Below, piece by piece: positions 44,362 through 55,302 of a DNA stretch of 64,000 bases (the stretch's first letter is position 1; each line of letters opens with the position of its first letter). The DNA comes from Prochlorococcus sp. AG-388-A01 (lineage in GTDB: Bacteria; Cyanobacteriota; Cyanobacteriia; PCC-6307; Cyanobiaceae): assembly GCA_003279945.1 (NCBI GenBank), contig QCGK01000006.1, positions 27,562 through 91,561 on the forward strand, in the 5' to 3' direction. Position numbers and translations under genes: made by a program. Below the pieces are notes generated by a model. It had not been told where the DNA came from. It ran no database searches and was given only the letters and a program-made list of their open reading frames with translations.

Positions 44362-46143
44362 CTATTTTCTGACTATAATTTTTTTTAATTTATTTTTAGT
44401 TTCTCTATGCAGATCTCTGGGTAAATCTACCAAACTGTAATCATTAAAAATCTGTATCTTACCTATGGATCTACCATTTATATTAGTTGAATTACAGATT
44501 GTGGATATAATATTTGCAACTCTAACCCCATCAAATTTACCAAAGTTAAATTTGTAGGTTTCAAAAGAATCATTTTGATAATTATTTCTTCTATTTGAAT
44601 TTCTATTACGATTATTACCATTTCTATTTGATCTATTTCGATCAGTATTATTTTGTTTATGAATCCAAGAATCATCTTCATTAACAAAAAATGCTTTATT
44701 ACCTATTACTAAATTAATCGCCGCCATTGCAATATTTGAGTCATCCATAGAGTGTTTTTCTTTTAAATTATCCAGTACATCAATAATCAAAGCTTTATTT
44801 TCCTCATTTTCATCTTTAGATAAAGAACTCTCATTAACATTCTCTATAAGTTTCTCCATCCTTTTTTCATTTATTATTTTATTACTTGGTATATTAATTT
44901 CTTCAATCTTAGTTCTTGTTGAGTTTTCTAAGTTTCTTAGAAAATGTTTTTCTCTTTGATTAACAAATAAAATTGCTTCTCCTGATCTACCTGCCCTTCC
45001 AGTTCTTCCAATTCTATGGGTATATGTTTCCTTATCAAAAGGAAAATCGTAATTAACAACCAGTTTTATCCTCTCAACATCTAATCCTCTAGCTGCGACA
45101 TCAGTTGCAACCAGTATATCAATAAATCCTTTTTTTAATCTATCTACAGTATTTTCTCTTTGATTTTGAGGTATATCTCCATTAAGTACTGCCACAGTAT
45201 GACCTGAATTCTCTAAAGCTTCAGCTATTGAAGTAGTAAGTAATTTTGTCCTCACAAAAATAATTACGCCCTCGTTATTAATTTCTAATATTCTTTTTAA
45301 AGCATCTAACTTATGATGCCTTTGTACATATAAATATTTTTGCGAAATTAATTGAGTTTCTTTTTTGATACTTTTGATTAATATTTCGGCGGGATCATTT
45401 AGATATTTTTTTGCTATATTTCTTATCTCACTAGGCATTGTTGCTGAAAACAATACCATCTGCTTATTTTCCGGAAGTTTATCTATTATCCATTCAATAT
45501 CTTCTAGAAAACCCATATTTAACATTTCATCTGCCTCATCTAAAACAAGACAATTTATATCTTTAATTTTAAAGGTTCCCTGTCTTATATGATCCATTAT
45601 TCGGCCGGGTGTACCAACTACTACGTCAACTTTTCTTTTCAATGCAGAAATTTGATTTCGATAGTCGGTACCTCCATATATTGCAACCGTCTTAAAATTA
45701 CTAGATTCAGAACTATAACTTTTAAAAGATTCTGCGACTTGTGTTGCCAATTCTCTTGTAGGAGTCATTACTAAAACCTTGGCATTTAATTCATTATTAT
45801 CTGCAAGTTTTTCTATTAATGGTAATGCGAAAGCTGCAGTCTTTCCTGTTCCTGTTTGTGCTTGGCCTAGTAAATCTCTGCCCAACATTAGTTCTGGAAT
45901 TGCAGCTTTTTGGATGGGAGTTGGATTTTTGTATCCTTTATTTCTTAATGAATTTAAGATCGACTGATTAAACCCAAAATCGAGAAAACCATTCTCATTA
46001 TCATTTCCTTTCGATACTTCCAATGGTTGAGATTCAATTTCTTTTTTGCTTTCTAAGTTCTTTAACTCAAGTAGGGAAGCATCTTCATTCTGAGATTTTT
46101 CCTGCTCACTCTCAAGAGAGTTACTATCTTTTTTAAAAGCCAT
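44362..46143 (-). CDS. deaD: DEAD-box ATP-dependent RNA helicase with DbpA-like RNA-binding C-terminus
   Basis: AQTGTGKTAAFALP, PTRELATQV, LDEADEML, SATMP, HRIGRTGRAGR; Arg/Asn-rich linker then DbpA-like domain. Confidence 0.94.
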   Translation of the reverse strand: MAFKKDSNSLESEQEKSQNEDASLLELKNLESKKEIESQPLEVSKGNDNENGFLDFGFNQSILNSLRNKGYKNPTPIQKAAIPELMLGRDLLGQAQTGTGKTAAFALPLIEKLADNNELNAKVLVMTPTRELATQVAESFKSYSSESSNFKTVAIYGGTDYRNQISALKRKVDVVVGTPGRIMDHIRQGTFKIKDINCLVLDEADEMLNMGFLEDIEWIIDKLPENKQMVLFSATMPSEIRNIAKKYLNDPAEILIKSIKKETQLISQKYLYVQRHHKLDALKRILEINNEGVIIFVRTKLLTTSIAEALENSGHTVAVLNGDIPQNQRENTVDRLKKGFIDILVATDVAARGLDVERIKLVVNYDFPFDKETYTHRIGRTGRAGRSGEAILFVNQREKHFLRNLENSTRTKIEEINIPSNKIINEKRMEKLIENVNESSLSKDENEENKALIIDVLDNLKEKHSMDDSNIAMAAINLVIGNKAFFVNEDDSWIHKQNNTDRNRSNRNGNNRNRNSNRRNNYQNDSFETYKFNFGKFDGVRVANIISTICNSTNINGRSIGKIQIFNDYSLVDLPRDLHRETKNKLKKIIVRK

Positions 46144-46281
46144 TTTAAATGCCCAATAATCTTCTGATTAGGCATTCAACAAATATCTAAATTTACTTAA
46201 ATTGTTGACTAGCCTTGCAGAGCCGAATTATTAATCTAACATCTTGGGGTTAAAATCTTACTAATTTATCAAAAATAAGAT

Positions 46282-47985
46282 TTAATTTAAATAATATATA
46301 TCTAGAAATTTCTTTGCTCTTGTAACAGCAGTATAAAATAACCTTCTTTCAAAATTATCTCTGCAAAAGATATTTTCACTATCTTTTTGTTTTTTTACAG
46401 TATATTTATTTCTTCTATATTTTGGGGACCACAAAATGCTTACTTTCTCAGATTCACTTCCTTGAGATTTATGGATGGTAATGGCTATTGCTGGCACAAC
46501 ATTTTCTAAATTAGATGGATCGATTAATGCAACAATTTCTTCGTTATTATCATTAAATTTTCTAAAAAGATATTTTCTTTCATTTTTTAAACCTATAAGT
46601 ACACCTATATCGCCATTTGACAATCCAAGTTCACTATTATTTTTTGTACACATGATAGGAACACCCTCGTTAAGAGTTTTAAGGTCATAGGGTTTTTTTT
46701 GACCAAAAACAATTTCATTCAAATATTCAACACTCCATATTCCAGAATTTTTTTCACATAAAATCAAGTGACTTTGTAAATCAAGAAATATCTTATCTAC
46801 TAAAGCTTTTTCATTAAGCAACAAATTATCAATATCCTCATCAAATATATATTTTTTTTTACTTAAATTTGAAGTTGAAAGATTTAACTTACTAAGATGA
46901 CTTGTAATCGAAAAAAATAGATTTTTTGGAATATCTTTTTCTCTACTTTTTAAAATAGTAACTTCTTTTGACTTATTATCTTTTTCTAATTCTTTTATCT
47001 TTTGATTAAGTAAAGAATAATCATTATTAAATATTAAAGTACTAATTAATGCTATATCTCCAATGTTTCTATAAGTTTTCTCTAAATTTACTACACAAGA
47101 TTTAATCGAACTATTTTCACCATATTCAAACAAATAATTCCAGATAGAACAGTTATTTACTGGAGACAATTGATTCTTATCTCCAACTAGAATAATTTTA
47201 CAATCCTTTGCTAGTAAACTTAAAACTGATTCAATCAAATCAATATTAACCATTGACATTTCATCAATTATGAAAATATCGAGTTCTTTTAGTTTAAATT
47301 TCAATTTAAGGGATTTATTTTGAAAATTTAAAATCCATCTATGTAAAGTTTGAAATTCTATTTGGTCTAGAAATTTACTAGAGGAAATATTTGTTTTATC
47401 ATTAAGAGCTTCTTTTAGACGAGCTGTAGCTTTACCGGTTGGAGCAGACAAACCAATATTTAAAAAGTTATCAATTCGAAGGAGTTCTATTATTAATTTT
47501 ATTATTAAAGTTGTTTTACCCGTGCCTGGTCCTCCTTGGAGAAAAACTAAGTTTGAATATTTAAATATATTTTTAATTTGATCAATTTTATTATCATCAT
47601 TATAAATTTTCGAGTTTATTAAATTATCCTTATCTATTTTTTTTAGAAATGAATTAATAACTCTTTCTATCTTTCTTGACCATTTTGCAAGAGATAATTT
47701 TCGATCTACTAATACGAATGGAGAATCTGGGAAGCCTATCAAGCCTATATTTTTTAAGATATTTAGATGTTTATTGGGCCATCCATCTTCTAATATTTCA
47801 AAGATTACTAAGCTATTATCTACATCAATAATAGTTTCACCGTTTTTTTCAAACTCTAAAAGAATCCTTATTGTATCTTTTACAAAATTACCATATTTTT
47901 TTTCATTGAATTTGAAAATACCTAAGATTAAGTTAAATATATGTTCATATTGGAACTTTTCAATATCAGTCTTTTTGTTAGTCAT
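46282..47985 (-). CDS. recD: Exodeoxyribonuclease V alpha subunit (RecD)
   Basis: LQGGPGTGKTTLIIKLI, IIDEMSMVN, VGDKNQLSPV, AITIHKSQGSE; adjacent to recB. Confidence 0.92.
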   Translation of the reverse strand: MTNKKTDIEKFQYEHIFNLILGIFKFNEKKYGNFVKDTIRILLEFEKNGETIIDVDNSLVIFEILEDGWPNKHLNILKNIGLIGFPDSPFVLVDRKLSLAKWSRKIERVINSFLKKIDKDNLINSKIYNDDNKIDQIKNIFKYSNLVFLQGGPGTGKTTLIIKLIIELLRIDNFLNIGLSAPTGKATARLKEALNDKTNISSSKFLDQIEFQTLHRWILNFQNKSLKLKFKLKELDIFIIDEMSMVNIDLIESVLSLLAKDCKIILVGDKNQLSPVNNCSIWNYLFEYGENSSIKSCVVNLEKTYRNIGDIALISTLIFNNDYSLLNQKIKELEKDNKSKEVTILKSREKDIPKNLFFSITSHLSKLNLSTSNLSKKKYIFDEDIDNLLLNEKALVDKIFLDLQSHLILCEKNSGIWSVEYLNEIVFGQKKPYDLKTLNEGVPIMCTKNNSELGLSNGDIGVLIGLKNERKYLFRKFNDNNEEIVALIDPSNLENVVPAIAITIHKSQGSESEKVSILWSPKYRRNKYTVKKQKDSENIFCRDNFERRLFYTAVTRAKKFLDIYYLN

Positions 47986-47986
47986 T

Positions 47987-50900
47987 CTAAAAAAGGTTAT
48001 CCAAATAATTAATTCTCTTTAAAGGTGCATTACTAATAAAAACACCTGGAGATATATCTTTCGAATTATATTTTTCAAATAATTCAAAATCTGGTAATCC
48101 TTTTAAAAACAAATAAATATATCCTCCTAGATTTTTATGAGGTTGATAATTTTTAAGTCGCCATTTTAATAATCTATGCAATGCCAATAAATAAAGATGG
48201 GATTGCAAGGGATAATGATGTTTAATCATTTCATCTCTCATATTTTCATAGTTATAGTTTCTTGGTAAACAATCACTATTATCACTTCCAGAAATCAAAT
48301 TACTTTTCCAATCAATTACCCACCATTTACTATCTTCTAATGTTTTACCTACAGGGAAAATACAATCAATACATCCTGAATGAAAGCCTTTATTCATGAT
48401 TTGAAGATCATTTATTTTATCTGCATAATCCTCACCAAATTCATATTCCTGATCTAAAAGAAAGCATTTTGATATATCGCGAGAATTTATATTTCTACCT
48501 TCATAAGATAGTGTTAAATCATATTTAACTTCCTTAAGTAAGTATGCATTTGGGATTTCAACTAGTTTCTTGTTTTGTAATTCACTCCCTAAAGATATAT
48601 TTATAATTCTTAAAATTGCATCTTTTACTCTAAAAGCCAAAGAAGTATCGATTTGATGAAACTTCAATTCCTCAATAATTAAATCAATTAATTCTTGATT
48701 ATTATCGTTTCTAAACTCAAATCTTTCTATTATTTTGTGCAAGCAAGTTCCAGCAATATTTCCTCTTGGAAATTCACTTAAGGGATTTGGATAAGAAAAA
48801 TAATTAGGATAATTCTTTGAATTCTTAAAATTAGAACCTTTGATAATTGATATATTATCTTCATAATCCTTATATTGGTTAATTACTGCATCAATATTTT
48901 TCTCTTTACGTATCCAAGAAGAATAACTTGAATAAGAAATGAATTGATCAGAATTAAATTCTTTAGAAATTTTTTTATTAACATTATCGATTTTCCAAAG
49001 ATTATTATTCAATCGGTTTATTTGGAACTTAGTGAAAATTTCTTTAATTTTCTCTTTTTCTATACAACCTTTAAAAGTAGACTTATAAATATTAATATTT
49101 TCCAAATTATTAAGTAAATCATTATTTAAGATATTATTCGTATCTTCCAAATCATTAAAAACTATAAGTTTATATTTGCTCCTTGTAAGTGCTACATAAA
49201 TTAACCTCTCACTCTCTTTAAATAAATCTTCTTCTTCTATTAACTTAAATTTTTCAACCTTCGAGTAATTATTAGAAATATTAATGTATATGTTTCTATC
49301 AATATTTGATTTCCAAATAGGTCCTTTAATTTTATTTGAATTATTAGAAATAATTGAGAGATATGGACATATGACCATTTCAAACTCAAGTCCCTTACTA
49401 CTATGAATGGTATAAAGATTAATTCCATTTTGAAGATTATAATCTTTCGTTAAGAAATCTTCTCCATTACAAATTCTTAAAGAATGATCTAACTGATTTT
49501 TATACCAGTTAAAAACTTTATTGAGATTAAAATCATTATTAATTAATTCTATTTCAATAATTTCTGAAAGTTGAAATAAATTTGAATTTAACTCTGAATC
49601 TTGAATAATCGAGGATGACTTGTAACTTATAATAAGTTCATTAACAATATTTAAAAACCCTTTTTCTCTTAGTTCCTTGGACCAAGTAATGAATTTATTA
49701 ATCAAAATTTCTAAATTATTACTAATTCCATCACCAAGTAATTCTTCTAATTCCATTTCTATAAACTTTGAAGCAGCAAACAAATTTATATTTTTAAAAA
49801 ACCTAGGATTTAGTAAACATTCAATTAATAAAAATAATAAAGAACTTGCTTCTGTATCAAAAATATTTTGTTTATTTTGAATTTTGCATGGGAGGTTAAA
49901 CTGATTTAATTTATTTTTCAAATCTAAGCATTGCGAATTATTTAATGTAAGAATCGCAATTTTATTAATATCAATTTCTTTATTATTTAAAATAAAGTTA
50001 ACTATGTAATGAGTTACAAGATCCTCTATATTAGTCTCTTTTTTTGAAAATTCTACAATTTCAAATACATCCTTTAATTTAAATTCAGAATTAATATTTT
50101 CATTAATTCTGGAGGTTAATTTCCTATAGTTTATTTTTGATTGTTTAAGTCCATTCTTATAAAGTTTATTAAGAACATTCATTAACTTTTTTGAAGATCT
50201 ATAGTTATCTGTAAGACTAAAAACTTCGATTGCATTAGATCTTGCATCTAAGTAAGTTTCAATATCGCCACCTCTAAATTTGTAGATCGCTTGTTTTGGA
50301 TCACCTACACAAAGTAAAAAATGATTTTTAGTATTAAAGAAATTTTTTATTAAATTCCACTGAATATCATCTGTATCTTGAAACTCATCTACTAAAACAC
50401 ATTTAAATCTTTTTTGAATTTTAGATAGAGTAATACTATTACTAATTTCTGAATCTAGAAATTTATTTTCTACAGTCTTTATAAGATCATTAAAGTTGAA
50501 AATAAAAAAACTTTTCTTTAATTCAATTAATTTTATATAGGCTAATTGGGTAAATATTCTGACAAATTCGGTATAGAACCCTTCTTTTATTTTATAAATT
50601 TTTTCTTGTAATAAATTAAATCTAGTAAAATCTAATTTTAGATTATATTTTTTTATTTCTTTAGATATATTTTCATTATAAAAATATTTTAATAAAAGAT
50701 CATCTTTAGAAATATCATATAGAAAATCAATAACGTTTTGCGAATTAAGCCTTTTGTTAATCTCTTCAATCCAACAATTTATTTGATTAAACTTATCATT
50801 CCTTGGATTTGCTGCATATATTTGACTTTTACCACCACTCTCCTTAATTAATTTACCCAACTCAATAAGTTTAAAAAATAATTCCTTACCTTTCTTATTC

Positions 50901-51613
50901 CATTCAACACAAAACTCATTCCAATTTAAATAAAGGAAATCATTAAAATAATTATTTAAATCACTAATCTGATATTTATTGCTTAATTGAAATTTACAAA
51001 TATTTTCTTGATCTATATTTTTTAAAATTTCCACAAAAAATGACTTATTTATTCTAGTTCCAAACCTAGAACTTATTTTTTTTTTATTGACTGCTGAAAT
51101 TAGGCCAGCTTTAAGATTCAGAAAATCATCAATCCACAAACTATCTATTACATCCTTATACAAATTATCTATATTATTCTCAATGCATAGATTTTGATTT
51201 ACACCTATTTCAATACTATATTCATCAATAATATTATTGCAAAAAGCATGGAATGTAGTTACTTGTAATTTATAAATTTCATTAACAAAATTATCAATTT
51301 CGGATATAATTTTTTTCTTAGATTTTTCCTTCTCCTTAAACTTTAGATACCAATCCTTAAGGATATTATCTATCTTACTTTCATCATGATTTTGCAAATA
51401 TAATTTTAGATCCTGAAATCTCAAAAGTATTTTATCTCGTAATTCAGAGCACGTATTTTTTGTAAAACTTAATAAGAGTATCTCATGTGGTTTGATTTTT
51501 TTCTCCAAAACATTTCTTAAAACCAGGTGAGCCAAAGTGAAACTTTTGCCAGTTCCTGCACTTGCTTCTACTAATTTAAATTTATTATCTAATTTAATTT
51601 GATTAATATCCAT
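47987..51613 (-). CDS. recB: Exodeoxyribonuclease V beta subunit (RecB)
   Basis: VEASAGTGKSFTLAHLVLRN, VDEFQDTDDIQW, YTIHSSKGLEFEMV, nuclease motifs GCIDCIF and VIDWKSN. Confidence 0.94.
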   Translation of the reverse strand: MDINQIKLDNKFKLVEASAGTGKSFTLAHLVLRNVLEKKIKPHEILLLSFTKNTCSELRDKILLRFQDLKLYLQNHDESKIDNILKDWYLKFKEKEKSKKKIISEIDNFVNEIYKLQVTTFHAFCNNIIDEYSIEIGVNQNLCIENNIDNLYKDVIDSLWIDDFLNLKAGLISAVNKKKISSRFGTRINKSFFVEILKNIDQENICKFQLSNKYQISDLNNYFNDFLYLNWNEFCVEWNKKGKELFFKLIELGKLIKESGGKSQIYAANPRNDKFNQINCWIEEINKRLNSQNVIDFLYDISKDDLLLKYFYNENISKEIKKYNLKLDFTRFNLLQEKIYKIKEGFYTEFVRIFTQLAYIKLIELKKSFFIFNFNDLIKTVENKFLDSEISNSITLSKIQKRFKCVLVDEFQDTDDIQWNLIKNFFNTKNHFLLCVGDPKQAIYKFRGGDIETYLDARSNAIEVFSLTDNYRSSKKLMNVLNKLYKNGLKQSKINYRKLTSRINENINSEFKLKDVFEIVEFSKKETNIEDLVTHYIVNFILNNKEIDINKIAILTLNNSQCLDLKNKLNQFNLPCKIQNKQNIFDTEASSLLFLLIECLLNPRFFKNINLFAASKFIEMELEELLGDGISNNLEILINKFITWSKELREKGFLNIVNELIISYKSSSIIQDSELNSNLFQLSEIIEIELINNDFNLNKVFNWYKNQLDHSLRICNGEDFLTKDYNLQNGINLYTIHSSKGLEFEMVICPYLSIISNNSNKIKGPIWKSNIDRNIYINISNNYSKVEKFKLIEEEDLFKESERLIYVALTRSKYKLIVFNDLEDTNNILNNDLLNNLENINIYKSTFKGCIEKEKIKEIFTKFQINRLNNNLWKIDNVNKKISKEFNSDQFISYSSYSSWIRKEKNIDAVINQYKDYEDNISIIKGSNFKNSKNYPNYFSYPNPLSEFPRGNIAGTCLHKIIERFEFRNDNNQELIDLIIEELKFHQIDTSLAFRVKDAILRIINISLGSELQNKKLVEIPNAYLLKEVKYDLTLSYEGRNINSRDISKCFLLDQEYEFGEDYADKINDLQIMNKGFHSGCIDCIFPVGKTLEDSKWWVIDWKSNLISGSDNSDCLPRNYNYENMRDEMIKHHYPLQSHLYLLALHRLLKWRLKNYQPHKNLGGYIYLFLKGLPDFELFEKYNSKDISPGVFISNAPLKRINYLDNLF

Positions 51614-51625
51614 ATCTATATTGAA

Positions 51626-52099
51626 TTAATATTTGACCTCTTTTTTATAAAGTAAGTAATTCTTAAATTTATTCTTTAAATATTGCTCTTCTATAGCAAT
51701 CTTAAATTTAATTATTAAAAACAGACTTGTTGATAAAAATAAATAATAAATAGATAACTTTGTTATGAAAACGCCAAAGGAAATAAATATTAAAGAATAG
51801 TACATAGGATGACGCGTAAATCGATAAATACCTGTAGTAACAAGATTGCTATTATTTATAGGTCTCGGCAAAGGAGATAAATTTCTTCCTAAGTCTTTAA
51901 TTGCAACTAACAATATTATGAAAGCGATTATGATAATTAAAAACCCCACAAAATAGTAAAAAGGAGTGACTTGAATTATTTGTTTTTGTGGAATAAATTC
52001 CCATTTAAAAAAATGGAGACTAATAATAAAGAACTGAAAAAAAACAAGGATTATTTCATAAGCAGCTTTTAAAAAAAATTTTAACTGAAATTTAGTCAT
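51626..52099 (-). CDS. Isoprenylcysteine carboxyl methyltransferase-like (ICMT/PEMT) membrane protein
   Basis: Multi-TM, GIYRFTRHPMYYSLIFISFG motif. Confidence 0.8.
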   Translation of the reverse strand: MTKFQLKFFLKAAYEIILVFFQFFIISLHFFKWEFIPQKQIIQVTPFYYFVGFLIIIIAFIILLVAIKDLGRNLSPLPRPINNSNLVTTGIYRFTRHPMYYSLIFISFGVFITKLSIYYLFLSTSLFLIIKFKIAIEEQYLKNKFKNYLLYKKEVKY

Positions 52100-52102
52100 T
52101 AT

Positions 52103-55100
52103 TTATTTCTTTAATGCTTTAATAAGAGGACAATATAATCTGAATGATAATTTATCAAAATTATTATTTCCCAAAAAGAAATCTGGTTCTTTTTTATTTC
52201 CAAAACATAATTTCATTTCGATATTATCTCTTTCTCCTTTAGAAAAAGTTTTATTACCAATCCATCTATCCGTAAAAGCTTTTTTCTCATTTTTTGATTT
52301 TATTTTTGCTTCTACATATTTATAAGCACTTTCTGGAGGTAGAGGTAAACATTTTTCAGAATAATTTTTAAAAATATTTATGTATTCCTCTAAAATTAAA
52401 TTTGACTCCAATGCTCCGGGTGTTTGAATAATTTGCGATTTATAATGATTTTCTGTTCTAAAAATTACTTTAGTCTTTTTTATATTCTTCTTTAAAGAAG
52501 AAATGAATAGTGATTTTATCCAAGTCTCTGTCAAACGACTTAAACTTAGTTTCGTATGAATTAATTCAATTACGGTGTCACCAGAAATGAAATATTCTTC
52601 TTTATTTGCATTTGATTTAACATAAATTCTATTAATCTTATTATCTTGACTCAAACTTGTAGATAGACTATCTAATAAATCTTTGATTTCTTTTTCTTTT
52701 ATGTAAATACTATTTTTCGCCATAATAATCCCATTTTTAACCAATTGATCATTAATATTTAAATTTTTTAAATCATCAATAACATTATGGTTATCAATCT
52801 CTAACTCCTGGATTATTTTTGTAATTAGTCGTGACTTCTGCAGATTACTTATATTCTCCTCATCTGGATGATGAATAAATATTTCCTTGGGAGAAATATT
52901 TTTTTTATTTAACCAATATTTTTGTGGAGTCTTGAACCAATAAATCAGTTCTGATAATTTGTAATTTTTAATATCATATTTTTTTTCATTCCAATCTATA
53001 TCTTCTACTAAAGAGTAATTACTTTGAATTATCTTAGAACTATCAAGAACAATTATTTCTTTTTTAGTTAAATCAGAATCTTTAATTATTAGTTCTCTTT
53101 GGCCTTGGTTTAAAAAGCTATCAAAAAAAGAAATTAACTCTTTTATAGGAAAAGAAACGTCTAATTTTTTATTGTTTTTGTCATTCTTTACCCAAGTGAC
53201 TATAAATTTATCTCTACATGCAATTAACAACTCAAGAAAAAAATATTTCTCTCTTTCAAAAACTGATGGATCGCCTAGGTGATATTTATTATTTAATAAA
53301 TTAATATTTTCATTCTTTGATAATTTTGGATAATAAACACTATTCATGTCTATTAAGAAGATAACCTTATGTGGAATATGCCTTGAATTCTCAATGTCAC
53401 TTACAAGGACCTTGTTGATACGCGATTTGCTTTGATATTTAGCTTCATTTATGCAAGAAATTAATATCTCTCTAAAAACATTTAACAAAATATGATCATC
53501 AGGTATTAAATGTATTGCGTTATTATCAAGAATTCTATTTATTTGACTTATTTCTAAATTAAAATTTGCATTAGACTCAGCAATACTTTTTAATATAAAC
53601 TTAATCTTTTCAATCCAAGTTGAGTAAGAAAAAGATCCTCTTAGCAAATTAATATATTTTTTAAAATCAAGTAATAATTTAACCCATTTATTCAAATCCA
53701 GACTTATATTTTTTAAACTAAATGGTTTTAAATTCAAAGTTCTTAAATTTACTTCTTTGTCATAAATTAGGCCTAAAGTAATTCTATTTATACACCACTC
53801 TAGAGTATTTTTTTCTTCCCCTAATCTTTCATTAGCATCTAATCCCCAATGAAAACCAACTTGGGTAAGTAAGAAAATAATTTCATCTTTCTCATTAATA
53901 TCAAAATCAAAAATGTTCTGAATTACTTTTTTGGAAAGAATATAATCTATTTTTTCAAGTGTTATTTTCTCATTTGCTATTTCAGTAATTTCAATTAAAA
54001 ATTTATAAATATCTGGAGAATCATAATTATTATCATCAATAAAAAAATAAGGTATCTTTTCACCATTAATTAACTCATTATTAAAGATATACCTTAAGTA
54101 AGGTTTGATTTGATTAGTTTGTGGAGATAAAACAGCAATATCACTATATTTAATATTCTCGCAAGAATTTATTATTTCTATAATTTTATTTCTTATATAT
54201 TCTAATTGACTATTCTGATTAAAATGCTCACAAAGTAATATTGAATCATCCCTTTCATTTACTACAAAATCATTGATATTATTATCAATTAATCTTTTTT
54301 GTATTTGATTTAGAAGAGGAATATCTTTCTTTTCATAAAAAGTAGTTGTTGGATCAATATATATTAAATTATTTTTTAAATTTATTCCTTCATTATTAAT
54401 ATTCTCCTCAATTAATTTATGAAAGTTTGCTCCAAATTTACCAAATATTTTCTCTATATTTGTATTCTTTAAATTCAATTTACTTTCAAAATTATCAAAT
54501 TCCAACTCACCCTCAAGACAATTTATTCTATTCCATAAGTCGTCTCCTGCAGATAATAAATATAAATTAACCTTAGTAAATTTTGAAAGTTCTGAATAAA
54601 AGTTAATATGAAGTTTAGACAAGTTATTGTCGGTAATAATATAAATTTGATTAGGTAGCTTACCTTGAAGGTCTTTAAATTTTTTTAAATTCTTTATTAC
54701 TTCGATCATGTATAAACATGAAGGCTTTTCAGATATCTTTTTCTCTAATAATTTATATAAAATAGGCTGCCAAAATTGATCTGAATTTAAATTTTTAAAT
54801 AGATTAAGAGAATTAATTTCATATCTATTCCATTCAGCAATCATTTCAGGCCTAAAAATTAGATAATCAATAAAATTATTAGTGATCTTTTTTGTCAGAT
54901 TATATAGGTCTCCATCAATTGTCTTTTTGTTATTCAAATATTTATTAATCCAATTACTAAGAGGAAATGATTCTTTAAAGCTATTTAATTCTTCTAATGA
55001 ATCAATAATGCCCCATTTAATTGACTCAAAATTCCATAAACCCATATCAATTTCTGGAAAAAAATTTGTTAATAATGATTCGGTGTAACTTGATATTGTT

Positions 55101-55285
55101 TTGAATTCATAAAGAGCACTTATTTTGTTTTTAATAGTTATTTGTTCACTTAACCACTTACCTAAAAAATAATTAGGAACAGCTATTCCTAAATTGTCGG
55201 TTATAAAAGGAGGACATATTTTTAATTCTTCTGCCAACAGCTCACCAATCACTTCAATTTTGTTTGACTTATAAAGATTGAGCAA
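52103..55285 (-). CDS. recC: Exodeoxyribonuclease V gamma subunit (RecC)
   Basis: 1060 aa; N-term LYKSNKIEVIGELLAEELK, IAVPNYFLGKWLSEQI; IYIITDNNLSKLHINFYSEL; in cluster with recB/recD. Confidence 0.9.
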   Translation of the reverse strand: MLNLYKSNKIEVIGELLAEELKICPPFITDNLGIAVPNYFLGKWLSEQITIKNKISALYEFKTISSYTESLLTNFFPEIDMGLWNFESIKWGIIDSLEELNSFKESFPLSNWINKYLNNKKTIDGDLYNLTKKITNNFIDYLIFRPEMIAEWNRYEINSLNLFKNLNSDQFWQPILYKLLEKKISEKPSCLYMIEVIKNLKKFKDLQGKLPNQIYIITDNNLSKLHINFYSELSKFTKVNLYLLSAGDDLWNRINCLEGELEFDNFESKLNLKNTNIEKIFGKFGANFHKLIEENINNEGINLKNNLIYIDPTTTFYEKKDIPLLNQIQKRLIDNNINDFVVNERDDSILLCEHFNQNSQLEYIRNKIIEIINSCENIKYSDIAVLSPQTNQIKPYLRYIFNNELINGEKIPYFFIDDNNYDSPDIYKFLIEITEIANEKITLEKIDYILSKKVIQNIFDFDINEKDEIIFLLTQVGFHWGLDANERLGEEKNTLEWCINRITLGLIYDKEVNLRTLNLKPFSLKNISLDLNKWVKLLLDFKKYINLLRGSFSYSTWIEKIKFILKSIAESNANFNLEISQINRILDNNAIHLIPDDHILLNVFREILISCINEAKYQSKSRINKVLVSDIENSRHIPHKVIFLIDMNSVYYPKLSKNENINLLNNKYHLGDPSVFEREKYFFLELLIACRDKFIVTWVKNDKNNKKLDVSFPIKELISFFDSFLNQGQRELIIKDSDLTKKEIIVLDSSKIIQSNYSLVEDIDWNEKKYDIKNYKLSELIYWFKTPQKYWLNKKNISPKEIFIHHPDEENISNLQKSRLITKIIQELEIDNHNVIDDLKNLNINDQLVKNGIIMAKNSIYIKEKEIKDLLDSLSTSLSQDNKINRIYVKSNANKEEYFISGDTVIELIHTKLSLSRLTETWIKSLFISSLKKNIKKTKVIFRTENHYKSQIIQTPGALESNLILEEYINIFKNYSEKCLPLPPESAYKYVEAKIKSKNEKKAFTDRWIGNKTFSKGERDNIEMKLCFGNKKEPDFFLGNNNFDKLSFRLYCPLIKALKK

Positions 55286-55302
55286 TTTACTGGTTGGTTT
55301 TA

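Noticed and set aside
44478-45967. ORFs overlapping deaD on either strand (69, 75, 61, 62 aa)
   Set aside because: Nested in deaD; Ile/Glu-rich frame at 44478 reflects the low-complexity linker read in another frame.
46144-46281. Imperfect GCCTAATC...GATTATTGGGC hairpin at the deaD start
   Set aside because: Stem has asymmetric bulges; insufficient support for a regulatory element without conservation.
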